Source: Streptomyces sp. 1331.2 (GTDB taxonomy: Bacteria > Actinomycetota > Actinomycetes > Streptomycetales > Streptomycetaceae). From it: a stretch of DNA of 64,000 bases. The notes under the pieces are model-generated. The model was not told where the DNA came from and did no database searches. It saw nothing but the letters and a program-made list of their open reading frames with translations. Below are positions 1 through 10,019 of this stretch, one piece after another (position 1 is the stretch's first letter; each line of letters opens with the position of its first letter). Position numbers and translations under genes: made by a program. Where the stretch lies: NCBI RefSeq assembly GCF_900199205.1, contig NZ_OBMJ01000001.1, forward strand, positions 4,529,001 to 4,593,000, given 5' to 3'.

Positions 1-32
1 GGCCTCTGCCGATGGTCGATGGTGCTCGCGGC

Positions 33-524
33 TCAGATGTTGGGGTCGAAGGTGAAGATCACCAGGGTGCCCAGCAGCACGGTGAAGACCGTGGCGGTAC
101 CCATGAGCCCCTTGAGCCAGAGCCGGGTCGAGTCCTTCTCGGCGTAGTCGTTGATGACCTGACGCATGCCGTTGGCGCCGTGCAGCATGGCGAGCCAGAG
201 CATCAGGAGGTCCCAGCCCTGCCAGAACGGCGAGGCCCAACGGCCGGCCACGAAGGCGAAGCCGATCTTGGAGACGCCCCCGTCGAGGATCAGCATGATC
301 AGCAGGTGGCCGAGGATCAGCACGACCAGGACGACACCGGACAGGCGCATGAAGAGCCAGGCCAGCATCTCGAAGTTGGTGCGGGTGCGACGCGGCGTCT
401 TCTTGGTCCGCTGGCGGGCCGGCTCGATGACGAAGGCGTCGGCGGGGTTGCCCGTGCCGAGGCCCTTGCCGGTGTGCGCCTGCTTCGAGGGGACGACGAC
501 GGCGTCGGAGATTTCCGTGGACAT
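33..524 (-). CDS. sdhD: Succinate dehydrogenase membrane anchor subunit SdhD
   Basis: This 163-residue hydrophobic protein is one of the two membrane anchors of succinate dehydrogenase (complex II), passing electrons from the FeS subunit to menaquinone. After a polar N-terminus of about 50 residues there are three predicted membrane helices, beginning near LAWLFMRLSGVVLVVLILGH. The ATG at 524 follows a GGAAGTGAG ribosome site and lies 8 nt after the sdhC stop, so the two are co-transcribed. The flavoprotein and FeS genes (sdhA, sdhB) are expected beyond the left edge. A longer in-frame extension upstream of 524 exists but overlaps sdhC and reads as a shadow. Confidence 0.93.
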   Translation of the reverse strand: MSTEISDAVVVPSKQAHTGKGLGTGNPADAFVIEPARQRTKKTPRRTRTNFEMLAWLFMRLSGVVLVVLILGHLLIMLILDGGVSKIGFAFVAGRWASPFWQGWDLLMLWLAMLHGANGMRQVINDYAEKDSTRLWLKGLMGTATVFTVLLGTLVIFTFDPNI

Positions 525-532
525 GTCTCGGC

Positions 533-913
533 TCACTTCCCGAACCAGGAGATCAGCGTGTGCTGCAGGATCCCGTAGAAGGAGCCGGCCATGAGGACGA
601 CCCAGACGCCGACGACGGTCCAGAGCATCTGCTTCTGGTACTTCGGGCCCTTGGACCAGAAGTCGACCGCGACGACGCGCAGGCCGTTCAGGGCGTGGAA
701 CAGGATGGCGGCCACCAGGCCGTACTCCATCAGGTTCACGAGCGGAGTCTTGTACGTCTGGATGACGGTGTCGTAGGACTCCGGGGACACTCGCACCAGG
801 GCGGTGTCCAGGACGTGGGCGAACAGGAAGAAGAAGATGAGGACGCCGGTGACTCGATGAGCCACCCAGCTCCACATGCCTTCCCGGCCGCGGTACAGCG
901 TTCCAGCCGGCAC
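533..913 (-). CDS. sdhC: Succinate dehydrogenase cytochrome b556 subunit SdhC
   Basis: A 126-residue cytochrome b-type anchor subunit of complex II and first gene of the sdh operon. Three membrane helices are visible (VTGVLIFFFLFAHVLDTAL, then around LVAAILFHALNGLRVVAV, then WTVVGVWVVLMAGSFYGIL), with histidines in the first two helices and near the C-terminus as possible heme or quinone ligands. The GTG at 913 is chosen because GGAGGG sits about 8 nt upstream and the resulting length is normal for the family. Longer in-frame starts would add an Arg/Pro-rich leader with no membrane character. It is divergent from the lipoprotein gene at 1165. Confidence 0.93.
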   Translation of the reverse strand: MPAGTLYRGREGMWSWVAHRVTGVLIFFFLFAHVLDTALVRVSPESYDTVIQTYKTPLVNLMEYGLVAAILFHALNGLRVVAVDFWSKGPKYQKQMLWTVVGVWVVLMAGSFYGILQHTLISWFGK

Positions 914-1164
914 GGAAAAACCCTCCGGAAGCGATTGGGGGCTCGGCCGGCTTCGGTGTCGGTCAGCCCGGCCGGGTCGGTCCACCGGCCGCGAGCATCC
1001 TATCGACGCCTTCTCGCGTGCCGCCTCCGGGGGCCCCAGGTGTGATCAAACAGGCACTTCTGGCCTAGCAGGGCGGGAACCAAGCCGACTTTCGGCACTC
1101 TCGGTGATCGATCGGATGCGCTACGGTGGCCGCCCCCGACCGCCGACACCCTGCCGAGGCGTCC

Positions 1165-1947
1165 GTGCCACTTCGCCCTGCCCGTCCGTCCGCCGCCGCC
1201 CTGGCCGGTCTGGCCGCTCTGCTGCTCGCGACCGGCTGCACCACGGTCGGCGGCCCCTCCGGGGATGCGGTGGGGCCCGGCCGGGAGCTGACCGCGGCGC
1301 AGCTGCGGGCGGCCGCGGTGGCCGACGCCGACCTGGGCCCGGGGTACACGGTGACGGTGGTGACGCCCGGCCACCGGGACACCGGGGCGGGCTCCGGGCG
1401 GGAGCGGGCGGACCTTCCGGCCTGCCAGCCGCTGCTGGACGTGGTCGCCCCGGTCGCCCCGCCGGGCCCGGCCTCCGCCTCGGCCTCCCCGGCCTCCGGC
1501 CGCCCGTACGCGGAGACCGACCTGAGTGTGGCCCGGGCCGCCGACCCGGCGGGCGGGGTGTACGGCGGGCTGCTCGGCTACCGGGCCGGACGGGCGGCCG
1601 CGGTGCGGGCGGAGCTGGAGGGGCTGTTCGGCCCGTGCGCCTCGTTCACGTCGACGGCCCCGCCGCCGCCGGCCGAGAAGCCGGGGAAGCGGGTGCCGAT
1701 CCGGACCAGGCACCGGCTGAACCGGGTGGACACGCCCACGCCCGGGGGAGCGGACGAGGCGATCGGATTCACCCTCACGAATGAATCGGGTACGGCCGTG
1801 CTCGCCCAGCGCGCGGTGCTGGCCCGGGTCGGTCCGGCGCTCGCGGTGTTCACCACCTTCGGGGGTGCGGCTGCGTCGGCCGCCGCGCCGGACGAGCGGA
1901 TCGTCCGGCAGCAGGTGGCCAAGCTCCGGGCCGCGCAGACAGCGTAG
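1165..1947 (+). CDS. Putative lipoprotein with extracellular sensor-like domain
   Basis: A 260-residue predicted lipoprotein. The N-terminus has a short basic region, a hydrophobic stretch (AALAGLAALLLATGC) and a lipobox-like ATGC whose cysteine would be lipid-modified. The mature part is rich in Ala/Pro/Gly with two possible disulfide cysteines (ACQP and GPCASF). The pattern resembles PknH-type extracellular sensor domains, but this is a weak similarity by eye and no function is assigned. GTG at 1165 follows GAGG and gives a signal peptide of usual length; a GTG at 1126 would add 13 residues. It converges on the OHCU decarboxylase gene. Confidence 0.75.
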   Translation: MPLRPARPSAAALAGLAALLLATGCTTVGGPSGDAVGPGRELTAAQLRAAAVADADLGPGYTVTVVTPGHRDTGAGSGRERADLPACQPLLDVVAPVAPPGPASASASPASGRPYAETDLSVARAADPAGGVYGGLLGYRAGRAAAVRAELEGLFGPCASFTSTAPPPPAEKPGKRVPIRTRHRLNRVDTPTPGGADEAIGFTLTNESGTAVLAQRAVLARVGPALAVFTTFGGAAASAAAPDERIVRQQVAKLRAAQTA

Positions 1948-2013
1948 GGAGAGGCCGTAGAGAAGGGGGCGTGGAAGGGGGCGGGAGGACGGGGCGGCCG
2001 GCGCGTGCCGGGT

Positions 2014-2559
2014 TCAGTGCGCCCCGGCCTCCGAGTGGGTGGCGACCAGGTGCTCCAGCCGCGTGAGGGCGATCCGGCGGAGCTCGTCCGCCGCGATCAG
2101 CCGCTCCTCGTCCGGGTCGTTGGCCAGCCGGGTGCGGATGGAGGAGAGCACGGTGTCCAGCATCTCCTCCGGGGCGACGCGCTCCAGGCAGACCACGAAG
2201 ACGTGGCCGAACCGGGCCTCGTACGCGGCGTGTGCCGCCCGCAGCGCGGTGTGCGCGGCCTGGCTGCCGGGGGCCCGCATGCCGAGCAGCGGCTGCGGCA
2301 TCCAGCTCTCGTCCGCCAGTGCCTCGGCGAGGTCGGCCGGGCGCAGGTCGTAGGAGGCCTCGCTGGCGGCGGCCAGCAGGGACTCTATGTCGGGGTACGG
2401 CCGGTGCGCGGCGAGCCGCAGGGCCCAGCGGTGGCTGCCGCAGCAGGCCAGCAGGGCCTCCTCGGCGGCGCCGGCGTCGGCTTCGTTGAAGCGGTGCAAC
2501 CCGAGGAGGGTCGGCTCTGTTCTGACGTCGAGCCGCTGTGACGGGATGTCGCTGGCCAG
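2014..2559 (-). CDS. OHCU decarboxylase (urate to allantoin), probable CTG start
   Basis: About 181 residues resembling 2-oxo-4-hydroxy-4-carboxy-5-ureidoimidazoline decarboxylase, the last step from urate to S-allantoin. Family features are the LxRFNEADxxxAEExLLxCCGSxRWAxRL opening, a histidine-containing HRPYPD segment, and the C-terminal FGHVFVVCLER...RLANDPDEE...EL..I...RL region. The start is unusual. No ATG or GTG lies in a sensible position, but a perfect GAGGAGG (2566-2572) is 6 nt upstream of an in-frame CTG (2557-2559). A TTG further in, before HRFNEAD, has no ribosome site, and the next upstream ATG is far away and not preceded by one. Other purine degradation genes are not adjacent. 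Confidence 0.8.
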   Translation of the reverse strand: MASDIPSQRLDVRTEPTLLGLHRFNEADAGAAEEALLACCGSHRWALRLAAHRPYPDIESLLAAASEASYDLRPADLAEALADESWMPQPLLGMRAPGSQAAHTALRAAHAAYEARFGHVFVVCLERVAPEEMLDTVLSSIRTRLANDPDEERLIAADELRRIALTRLEHLVATHSEAGAH

Positions 2560-2814
2560 CGGGTCCTCCTCGTGAGGGCGGGAAGGTGCCGGTGAAGAAG
2601 TGGGGTGGTGGAGCAGCTGAAGTATGGGGGCTGAGGAGGGGCGCACGGCGCCGGTCCGGCAGCGCCTCCAAGGTAGTTGAGCCGTCATCAGTTGGGGAGG
2701 GCGCGCGCCGAATTCATCCGGACGAGCTATCAAGTTGTGACGTTGACACCATCGCGTCAGCGCCCTCCCCACGTCTTTCTGATAGTCGGGCCTTCTGCTG
2801 ACCCGGTTGTCGGC

Positions 2815-4464
2815 TCAGCTGCAGCGGGTGCCCGGGGCCGGCATCGTGCCGTCGACCAGGTAGGCCTCCATGGCCCGGTCGATGCAGGTGTTGCCCTTGC
2901 CGAAGGCGCCGTGGCCCTCGCCGACCCGGGTCAGCAGGGTGGCGTCGGCGAAGCCCTTGGCCAGCGACTCGGCCGAGGCGTACGGGGTTGCCGGGTCGCC
3001 GGTGGTGCCGACCACCAGGATCGGCGCGCTGCCCTCGGCCCGGATGGTGTGCGGCTTCTCCTGGGTCTTGAACGGCCAGTAGGCGCAGCCCGGCTCGCTG
3101 TAGTCGTCCAACGTGACGCCCTTGGACAGCAGCGGGGCCTCGGCGAGCAGCCGGTCCACCGCCGCCTTGGCGTGCTCGGGGGTCGGCGCCGGGCGGGCGG
3201 CGTCGGCGCAGCTGATCGCGCCGTTGGCCTCGTCCATCGGGCTGTAGTGGCCGTTCTCGTCGCGGCCGTTGTACTCGTCGGCGAAGGCCAGCAGGTAGTC
3301 GCCCTTGCCGCGCATCATCGCCCAGCCGAGGCCGGCCCGCAGGTACTTCCAGGAGGTCTTCTCGTCGCCGTAGAGCATCGATATGACGCCGGTCCAGGCC
3401 TGGTCGCGGGTGAGCTTGCGGCCGTCCTTGGTGGTCAGCGGCTTGTCGTGGAGGCCGTCCAGGAAGTCGGCGGCCTTCTTGGCGGCCTTGTCCTTGTCGG
3501 TGCCGAGCGGGCACTCGTCGGCGTGGTTCTCCACGCAGTCGGCGGCGAAGCGCTCGAAGGACTTCTCGAAGCCGACCTGCTGGTCGACGCCGTGGTCCAG
3601 GGTGTCCTGGGCGGGGTCGACGGCGCCGTCCAGGATCAGCCGGCCGGTGTTCTTCGGGAACTCCTCGGCGTACAGCGCGCCGAGGTAGGTGCCGTAGGAG
3701 ATGCCCAGGTAGTTGAGCTTCTTGTCGCCGGTGACGGCGCGCAGCACATCCAGGTCGCGGGCGGTGTTGCGGGTGCCGACGAAGGGCAGCAGCTTGCCGG
3801 ACCTGGCCTGGCAGGCGGCGGCGTGGTCGGTGGACTGCTTGACGTGCGCGGCCTTGCGCTCGGCCGGGTCGAGCGGCTCGTCCGTCTGGTTGGCGGCGTC
3901 GTGCTGCTTGTCGTCGTAGCAGACGACCGGGGAGCTGGCGCCGGTGCCGCGGGGGTCGAAGCCGATCACGTCGAAGCGGTCGTGCAGGGCGCCGGCGAAG
4001 TCCTTGGTGCCGTACTCGACCATCTCGACGCCGGAGCCGCCCGGGCCGCCGGGGTTGACCATCAGCGAGCCGACCCGCTGGTCCGGCTTGGCGGCCGGGT
4101 ACCTGATCAGCGCGAGGTCGATCGCGTCGGTGGCGGGGTTGGCGTAGTCGAGCGGGACGTGCAGCGTGCCGCACTGCAGCCCGGATGTGTCGATCTTGGC
4201 CGCTTCGGCCTTCGGGTCGGCCGGGCAGGCCGCCCAGGTGATCTGCTGGCCGTAGAAGGGCTTGAGCGCGGGGTCGGCCTCGCCGGTGGGCCGGGTGGTC
4301 GGCGTCGGGGCGGGGGCGGGGGTCGCGGAGGCGGACGCCGGGGTGCCGGCGGCCCGGTCCTGGGCGGGCTCGGCGGCGTGGTTGCAGGCGGTGGCGAGGA
4401 GGAGGGTGCCTGCCGCCACGGCGGTCAGCAGGACGTGTGGGCGGGCGGCCCGGAAGCTGTTCAT
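2815..4464 (-). CDS. Secreted lipoprotein alpha/beta hydrolase, tripeptidyl aminopeptidase-like (SlpD/SlpE type)
   Basis: A 549-residue serine hydrolase of the mycelium-associated proteinase/tripeptidyl aminopeptidase family, predicted to be anchored outside the membrane. The signal peptide ends in LLATAC with Cys27 as the lipid-attachment residue, followed by an Ala/Pro/Thr-rich linker. The oxyanion region is VNPGGPGGSG (136-145). The nucleophile Ser256 lies in GISYG, with Asp490 (TTGDPATPY) and His518 (GEGHGAFG) completing the triad. The C-terminal TAP-like domain is typical of the family. The gene has its own start region and is monocistronic, with 66 nt to the next gene on this strand. 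Confidence 0.92.
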   Translation of the reverse strand: MNSFRAARPHVLLTAVAAGTLLLATACNHAAEPAQDRAAGTPASASATPAPAPTPTTRPTGEADPALKPFYGQQITWAACPADPKAEAAKIDTSGLQCGTLHVPLDYANPATDAIDLALIRYPAAKPDQRVGSLMVNPGGPGGSGVEMVEYGTKDFAGALHDRFDVIGFDPRGTGASSPVVCYDDKQHDAANQTDEPLDPAERKAAHVKQSTDHAAACQARSGKLLPFVGTRNTARDLDVLRAVTGDKKLNYLGISYGTYLGALYAEEFPKNTGRLILDGAVDPAQDTLDHGVDQQVGFEKSFERFAADCVENHADECPLGTDKDKAAKKAADFLDGLHDKPLTTKDGRKLTRDQAWTGVISMLYGDEKTSWKYLRAGLGWAMMRGKGDYLLAFADEYNGRDENGHYSPMDEANGAISCADAARPAPTPEHAKAAVDRLLAEAPLLSKGVTLDDYSEPGCAYWPFKTQEKPHTIRAEGSAPILVVGTTGDPATPYASAESLAKGFADATLLTRVGEGHGAFGKGNTCIDRAMEAYLVDGTMPAPGTRCS

Positions 4465-4530
4465 CGCACGTGTGTACCACTGGGCCCCGACGTGCTCGAT
4501 CTTGACCCCCGGGTCGCCCGCCGGGCCGGG

Positions 4531-5286
4531 TCAGCCGCGGTGGACCTTGTGGTTGGCCGCCTGCGCCCGGGGCCGGACCACCAGCAGGTCGATGTTCACG
4601 TGCGAGGGCCGGGTGACCGCCCAGGCCACCGTGTCCGCGATGTCCTCCGAGGTCAGCGGCTCGGCCACGCCCGCGTACACCGCGGCGGCCTTCTCCTCGT
4701 CGCCGCGGAAGCGGGTGATCGCGAAGCCCTCGGACTTCACCATGCCGGGCGCGATCTCGATCACCCGGATCGGCTCCCCGCACAGCTCCAGCCGCAGCGT
4801 GGCCGCGATGGTGTGCGCGGCGTGCTTGGCTGCCACGTAGCCGCCGCCGCCCTCGTACGCGGCCAGCGCGGCCGTGGAGGAGAGCACCAGCACCGTGCCG
4901 TCCCCGGTGGCCCGCAGGGCCGGCAGCAGCGCCTGCGTCACGTGCAGCACGCCGAGCACGTTCACCTCGTACATCGCGCGCCAGTCGGCCGGGTCGCCGT
5001 GCTCGACCGTCTCGGCGCCGACCGCGCCGCCCGCGTTGTTCACCAGGACGTCCACCCGGCCGACCGCGGCCGCGAAGGCGTCCACGGCGGCCCGGTCGGT
5101 GACGTCCAGGGTGACGGCGCGCGCCGCACCGCCCCGGCCCTCGATCTCCTTTGCCAGCGCCTCGATCCGGTCGGTGCGGCGGGCGGTCAGCACCACCTCG
5201 AAGCCCTCGTCGGCCAGCCGGCGGGCGGTCGCCGCGCCGATCCCGCTGCTGGCACCGGTGACCACGGCCACCTTCTGCTCGGTCAT
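4531..5286 (-). CDS. Short-chain dehydrogenase/reductase
   Basis: A 251-residue classical SDR oxidoreductase using NAD(P)H. The cofactor motif TGASSGIG is at 10-17, NNAG at 83-86, and the catalytic set is Ser136/137, Tyr150 and Lys154 (YxxxK). ATG at 5286 follows GGGAG at suitable spacing; an upstream in-frame ATG has no ribosome site. The substrate cannot be deduced. It is transcribed away from the acyl-CoA mutase gene, and the intergenic region of about 130 bp must hold both promoters. Confidence 0.92.
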   Translation of the reverse strand: MTEQKVAVVTGASSGIGAATARRLADEGFEVVLTARRTDRIEALAKEIEGRGGAARAVTLDVTDRAAVDAFAAAVGRVDVLVNNAGGAVGAETVEHGDPADWRAMYEVNVLGVLHVTQALLPALRATGDGTVLVLSSTAALAAYEGGGGYVAAKHAAHTIAATLRLELCGEPIRVIEIAPGMVKSEGFAITRFRGDEEKAAAVYAGVAEPLTSEDIADTVAWAVTRPSHVNIDLLVVRPRAQAANHKVHRG

Positions 5287-5415
5287 TGCCACTCCCTGGG
5301 GGCTCATCCGGTCGTTCACCCGATCATCTCAACCGCGTCTGCGTCCCCGTCGCCCGGCCGGGCCCTAGATTGCGAGGCACCGAACCCGCGCCCCCGCCGA
5401 TCCCGTGGAGGGACC

Positions 5416-6996
<1,581 letters not shown>

Positions 6997-7250
6997 GCGA
7001 CTTCCGGGCGACTGCTGACCGGCTTCCGAGCGGGTGCCGACCGGCTGTCGACCGGCTGTTGAACGGCCGTCAACGCCGGTTCTTCGTCAAGGAAATGGCG
7101 GCCGTGACCACCGGCCGGGGTGATCGTTGCACAGGGCAAGCAACCCGGGGAAGGCGGCCGAAACGAGATGTCATACCCACCTGTCCGGCCGGTATGCGCC
7201 CATCCGGAGACTAATTTTCCGGAAGTCGGGCCAAATCCTCCCAACGGGCC

Positions 7251-7256
7251 TACCCT
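7251..7256 (+). promoter_or_regulatory. Candidate -10 (TACCCT) placing transcription start at the amidohydrolase ATG
   Basis: TACCCT ends 7 nt before the ATG at 7264, so the transcript could begin at or next to the start codon. The only purine-rich stretch (GGGGAG) is too close to the ATG to act as a normal ribosome site. No clear -35 is visible. Confidence 0.4.
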
Positions 7257-7263
7257 TGGGGAG

Positions 7264-8517
7264 ATGAACCGTCCTGAGCCCGCTCAGCCGGGCGCCACTC
7301 TCGCCGCCGCACGTCCCGCCGCCGAACTGCGCGACCGGGTGAGGGCGCTGGAGCCCGAGCTGATCGCCTTCCGCCGTGATCTGCACCGGCACCCGGAGCT
7401 GGGCCGCCAGGAATTCCGCACCACCGGGCTGCTGCGCGACCGGCTGGTGGCGGCGGGCCTCGAACCCCGGGTGCTGCCCGGCGGCACCGGCCTGCTGGTC
7501 GACATCGTCCCGCCCGGCACCGGCCCCGGCGAGGAGTTCCTGGCCTTCCGCGCCGACATCGACGCGCTGCCGATCGACGACGCCAAGACCGACGTGCCGT
7601 ACCGCTCCACCGTCCCCGGCCGGGCCCACGCCTGCGGCCACGACGTGCACACCTCGGTGGTGCTCGGCGCCGGCCTGGTGCTGGCCGAGGCCGCCCGCAC
7701 CGGTGAGCTGCGCCGCCCGGTCCGGCTGGTCTTCCAGCCGGCCGAGGAGGTCATGCCGGGCGGGGCGCTGGACGTGATCAAGGCCGGCGGGATGGACGGC
7801 GTCGGCCGGATCTTCGCGGTGCACTGCGACCCGAAGGTGGAGGTCGGCCGGATCGCCCTGCGCACCGGTGCGATCACCTCCGCCTGCGACCGCCTGGTGC
7901 TGCACCTGGACGGCCCCGGCGGGCACACCGCCCGCCCGCACCTCACCACCGACCTGGTGACCGCGGTGGCCCGGATGGCCGCCGACCTCCCCGGCGCGCT
8001 GGCCCGCCGGATGGACCCGCGCTGGGGCGTCAGCCTGGTCTGGGGCCGGATCGCCTCCGGCTCCGCGCCCAACGTCATCCCGCAGCACGCCGAACTGGAG
8101 GGCACCGTCCGCTGCCTGGAGCTGGACGGCTGGCGCGAGGCCCCGGACCTGCTGCACGAGCTGATCGCCAAGCTGGCCGAGACCTACCGGGCCAAGTGGA
8201 CGCTGGACTACCACCGCGGGGTGCCGCCGGTGGTCAACGAGGCGGTCTCGATCGCCCTGCTGGACGAGGTGATGAACGCGCGCTTCGGGCGCGAGGGCGC
8301 GGTGGTGGTCGAGGGGACCGAGCAGAGCCTCGGTGGCGAGGACTTCTCCTGGTACCTGGAGCACGCCCCGGGCGCGCTGGCCCGGCTCGGCGTCCGCGCC
8401 CCCGGCGACACCACCGTCCGCGACCTGCACCAGGGCCGCTTCGACGTCGACGAGCGGGCGATCGGCATCGGCGCCGAACTGTTCGCGGCACTGGCCCTGG
8501 AGGCGGACGGGAGCTGA
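7264..8517 (+). CDS. M20-family amidohydrolase (N-acyl amino acid / hippurate hydrolase-like)
   Basis: A 417-residue metallo-amidohydrolase of the M20D (AbgB/HipO/IAA-amino acid hydrolase) family, probably cytoplasmic. Metal-site motifs are present in order: DLHRHPELG, RAHACGHDVHTS, QPAEE, AVHCDP, and the C-terminal GGEDFSWYL. A dimerisation domain lies between the GHTARPH region and NVIPQHAELEGTVR. The family removes acyl or aryl groups from amino acids; the substrate here is unknown. No usable Shine-Dalgarno precedes the ATG at 7264, and a -10-like TACCCT suggests a leaderless message. Confidence 0.9.
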   Translation: MNRPEPAQPGATLAAARPAAELRDRVRALEPELIAFRRDLHRHPELGRQEFRTTGLLRDRLVAAGLEPRVLPGGTGLLVDIVPPGTGPGEEFLAFRADIDALPIDDAKTDVPYRSTVPGRAHACGHDVHTSVVLGAGLVLAEAARTGELRRPVRLVFQPAEEVMPGGALDVIKAGGMDGVGRIFAVHCDPKVEVGRIALRTGAITSACDRLVLHLDGPGGHTARPHLTTDLVTAVARMAADLPGALARRMDPRWGVSLVWGRIASGSAPNVIPQHAELEGTVRCLELDGWREAPDLLHELIAKLAETYRAKWTLDYHRGVPPVVNEAVSIALLDEVMNARFGREGAVVVEGTEQSLGGEDFSWYLEHAPGALARLGVRAPGDTTVRDLHQGRFDVDERAIGIGAELFAALALEADGS

Positions 8518-8709
8518 GGCGCCGCCGCGGGTCGAAACGGCCGACACGTGGGCGGATCGTCGGAATCCGGGGTACCGGTGCGGTTCCGTAAACTGGGCCG
8601 CACCAACCCCGGACCACCGTCCGCGCAGGGGAGAAGGGCCTCGGGAGGGCGTCAGACCACGGTTTGATAACAACCCGAATGCTCTGGCACCCCGTAACCC
8701 AACCGTGTT

Positions 8710-8721
8710 CTACGCGCGTTA
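8710..8721 (+). promoter_or_regulatory. Operator of the nucleoside regulon (site 1, upstream of the importer operon)
   Basis: CTACGCGCGTTA matches the palindrome CTACGCGCGTAG found before other nucleoside genes in this window, with the ACGCGCGT core intact at 8712-8719. It overlaps a good -10, TACGGT at 8720-8725, so a bound protein would block RNA polymerase. The identity of the binding protein is not known from the sequence. Confidence 0.75.
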
Positions 8722-8725
8722 CGGT
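8720..8725 (+). promoter_or_regulatory. Candidate -10 of the nucleoside importer operon
   Basis: TACGGT resembles actinobacterial -10 hexamers, with its first two bases inside the operator at 8710-8721. It would give a 5' leader of about 40 nt before the TTG start at 8773. The -35 region is not recognisable. Confidence 0.45.
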
Positions 8726-8772
8726 GGCGTCCAATCACGCCAAACGGTTGCGTGTCAGAAGGAGAAACTCCC

Positions 8773-9834
8773 TTGCGCCGTTCAATGAAGCTCGCCGCGG
8801 TTGTGCTCTCGGGTTCCCTGGGCATGGCCTCGCTCGCCGCTTGCGGCGCAAAGAGCACCGACAACACCTCCGCTTCCGGCTCGGGCGACGGCTCGCTCAA
8901 GGTCGGTATGGCCTACGACATCGGCGGCCGTGGCGACCAGTCGTTCAACGACTCCGCTGCCCGTGGTCTCGACAAGGCGAAGGCCGAGCTGGGTGCCTCC
9001 GTCACCGAGGCCGAGGCCAAGTCCGGCGAGGCCGAGGCCGACAAGGAGACCCGCCTCAAGAACCTGGTCGACGCCGGCTACAAGACCATCATCGCGGTCG
9101 GCTTCGTCTACCAGCCGGCGGTCAACAAGGTCGCCAAGGACAACCCGAACGTCAAGTTCGCGATCATCGACTCGAACGACAAGGACCAGCCGTCCAACGT
9201 CACCTCGCTGCTCTTCGCCGAGCAGGAGGGTTCGTACCTGGCCGGTGTCGCCGCCGCGAACAAGTCGAAGGCCCACCACATCGGCTTCATCGGTGGTGTG
9301 CAGTCGGAGCTGATCAAGAAGTTCGAGGCCGGTTACAAGGCGGGCGCCAAGTCCGTCGACCCGAACATCGTGATCGAGACCACCTACCTGACCACCCCGC
9401 CGGACTTCACCGGCTTCAACTCGCCCGACAAGGGCAAGGAAGCCGCCCAGGGGCAGCTCGACAAGGGCGCGGACATCATCTACTCCGCCGCCGGCTCCTC
9501 CGGCAACGGCGCCATCGAGGCCGTCGCCAACAAGTCGGGCGCCCTGGCCATCGGTGTCGACTCCGACCAGGCCAGCCAGCCGGCCCTGGCGAAGTACAAG
9601 AACAGCATCCTGACCTCGATGGTCAAGAACGTCGACAACGCGGTCTTCGCGTACATCCAGTCGGTCAAGCAGGGCAACGCCTTCACCGGCATCAAGCTCT
9701 TCGACCTCAAGGCCGACGGTGTCTCGCTCGCCACCACCGGTGGCAAGATCGACGACATCCAGGACAAGCTGAAGGCCGCCGGCGACGCCATCAAGAGCGG
9801 CGCCACCACCATCCCGACCGCGCCGGCCCAGTAA
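8773..9834 (+). CDS. BmpA/PnrA-type nucleoside-binding lipoprotein
   Basis: A 353-residue substrate-binding lipoprotein of the BMP family, which binds purine and pyrimidine nucleosides for an ABC importer. The signal peptide ends in the lipobox SLAAC. The mature protein has the family pattern VGMAYDIGGRGDQSFNDSAARG near its N-terminus and ADIIYSAAGSSGNGAIEA in the second lobe. The TTG at 8773 is preferred because AAGGAG (8759-8764) lies 8 nt upstream; the ATG at 8785 is too far from it. First gene of an operon with an ATPase, two permeases and cytidine deaminase, under the palindromic operator at 8710. A hairpin follows the gene. Confidence 0.93.
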   Translation: MRRSMKLAAVVLSGSLGMASLAACGAKSTDNTSASGSGDGSLKVGMAYDIGGRGDQSFNDSAARGLDKAKAELGASVTEAEAKSGEAEADKETRLKNLVDAGYKTIIAVGFVYQPAVNKVAKDNPNVKFAIIDSNDKDQPSNVTSLLFAEQEGSYLAGVAAANKSKAHHIGFIGGVQSELIKKFEAGYKAGAKSVDPNIVIETTYLTTPPDFTGFNSPDKGKEAAQGQLDKGADIIYSAAGSSGNGAIEAVANKSGALAIGVDSDQASQPALAKYKNSILTSMVKNVDNAVFAYIQSVKQGNAFTGIKLFDLKADGVSLATTGGKIDDIQDKLKAAGDAIKSGATTIPTAPAQ

Positions 9835-9906
9835 GGACCGCGCGTCTCGGACGCGACAGCGCCTGCCGCCTGCCCGGCAGCGCGATGATCGACTCAGTTC
9901 ACGGGA

Positions 9907-9947
9907 GGGGCCCGGCAGGGTGCGCTCAACGCGTACCCCCGGGCCCC
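9907..9947 (+). terminator. Intra-operon hairpin after the binding-protein gene
   Basis: A perfect 9-bp GC stem (GGGGCCCGG with CCGGGCCCC) with a 23-nt loop lies in the 185-nt gap between the binding-protein gene and the ATPase gene. Such elements often attenuate read-through or protect the upstream message, giving more binding protein than ATPase. There is no U-run, so its strength as a terminator is uncertain. Confidence 0.5.
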
Positions 9948-10019
9948 GTTCCGTCCCCCCGTATCCGCCCTTGGCCCTCCGAGCGCAACGACGCGCCTCC
10001 AGACCACCAGGAGACCGCC

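Noticed and set aside
1040..1052. TGTGATCAAACA, a CRP-like half site between sdhC and the lipoprotein gene
   Set aside because: Only one arm resembles the CRP consensus, so the match is too weak to list.
2677..5415. Very long plus-strand open frame ahead of the acyl-CoA mutase
   Set aside because: It is antisense to the well-supported lipoprotein hydrolase and dehydrogenase genes and encodes Gly/Val/Arg-rich nonsense; high GC creates such frames.
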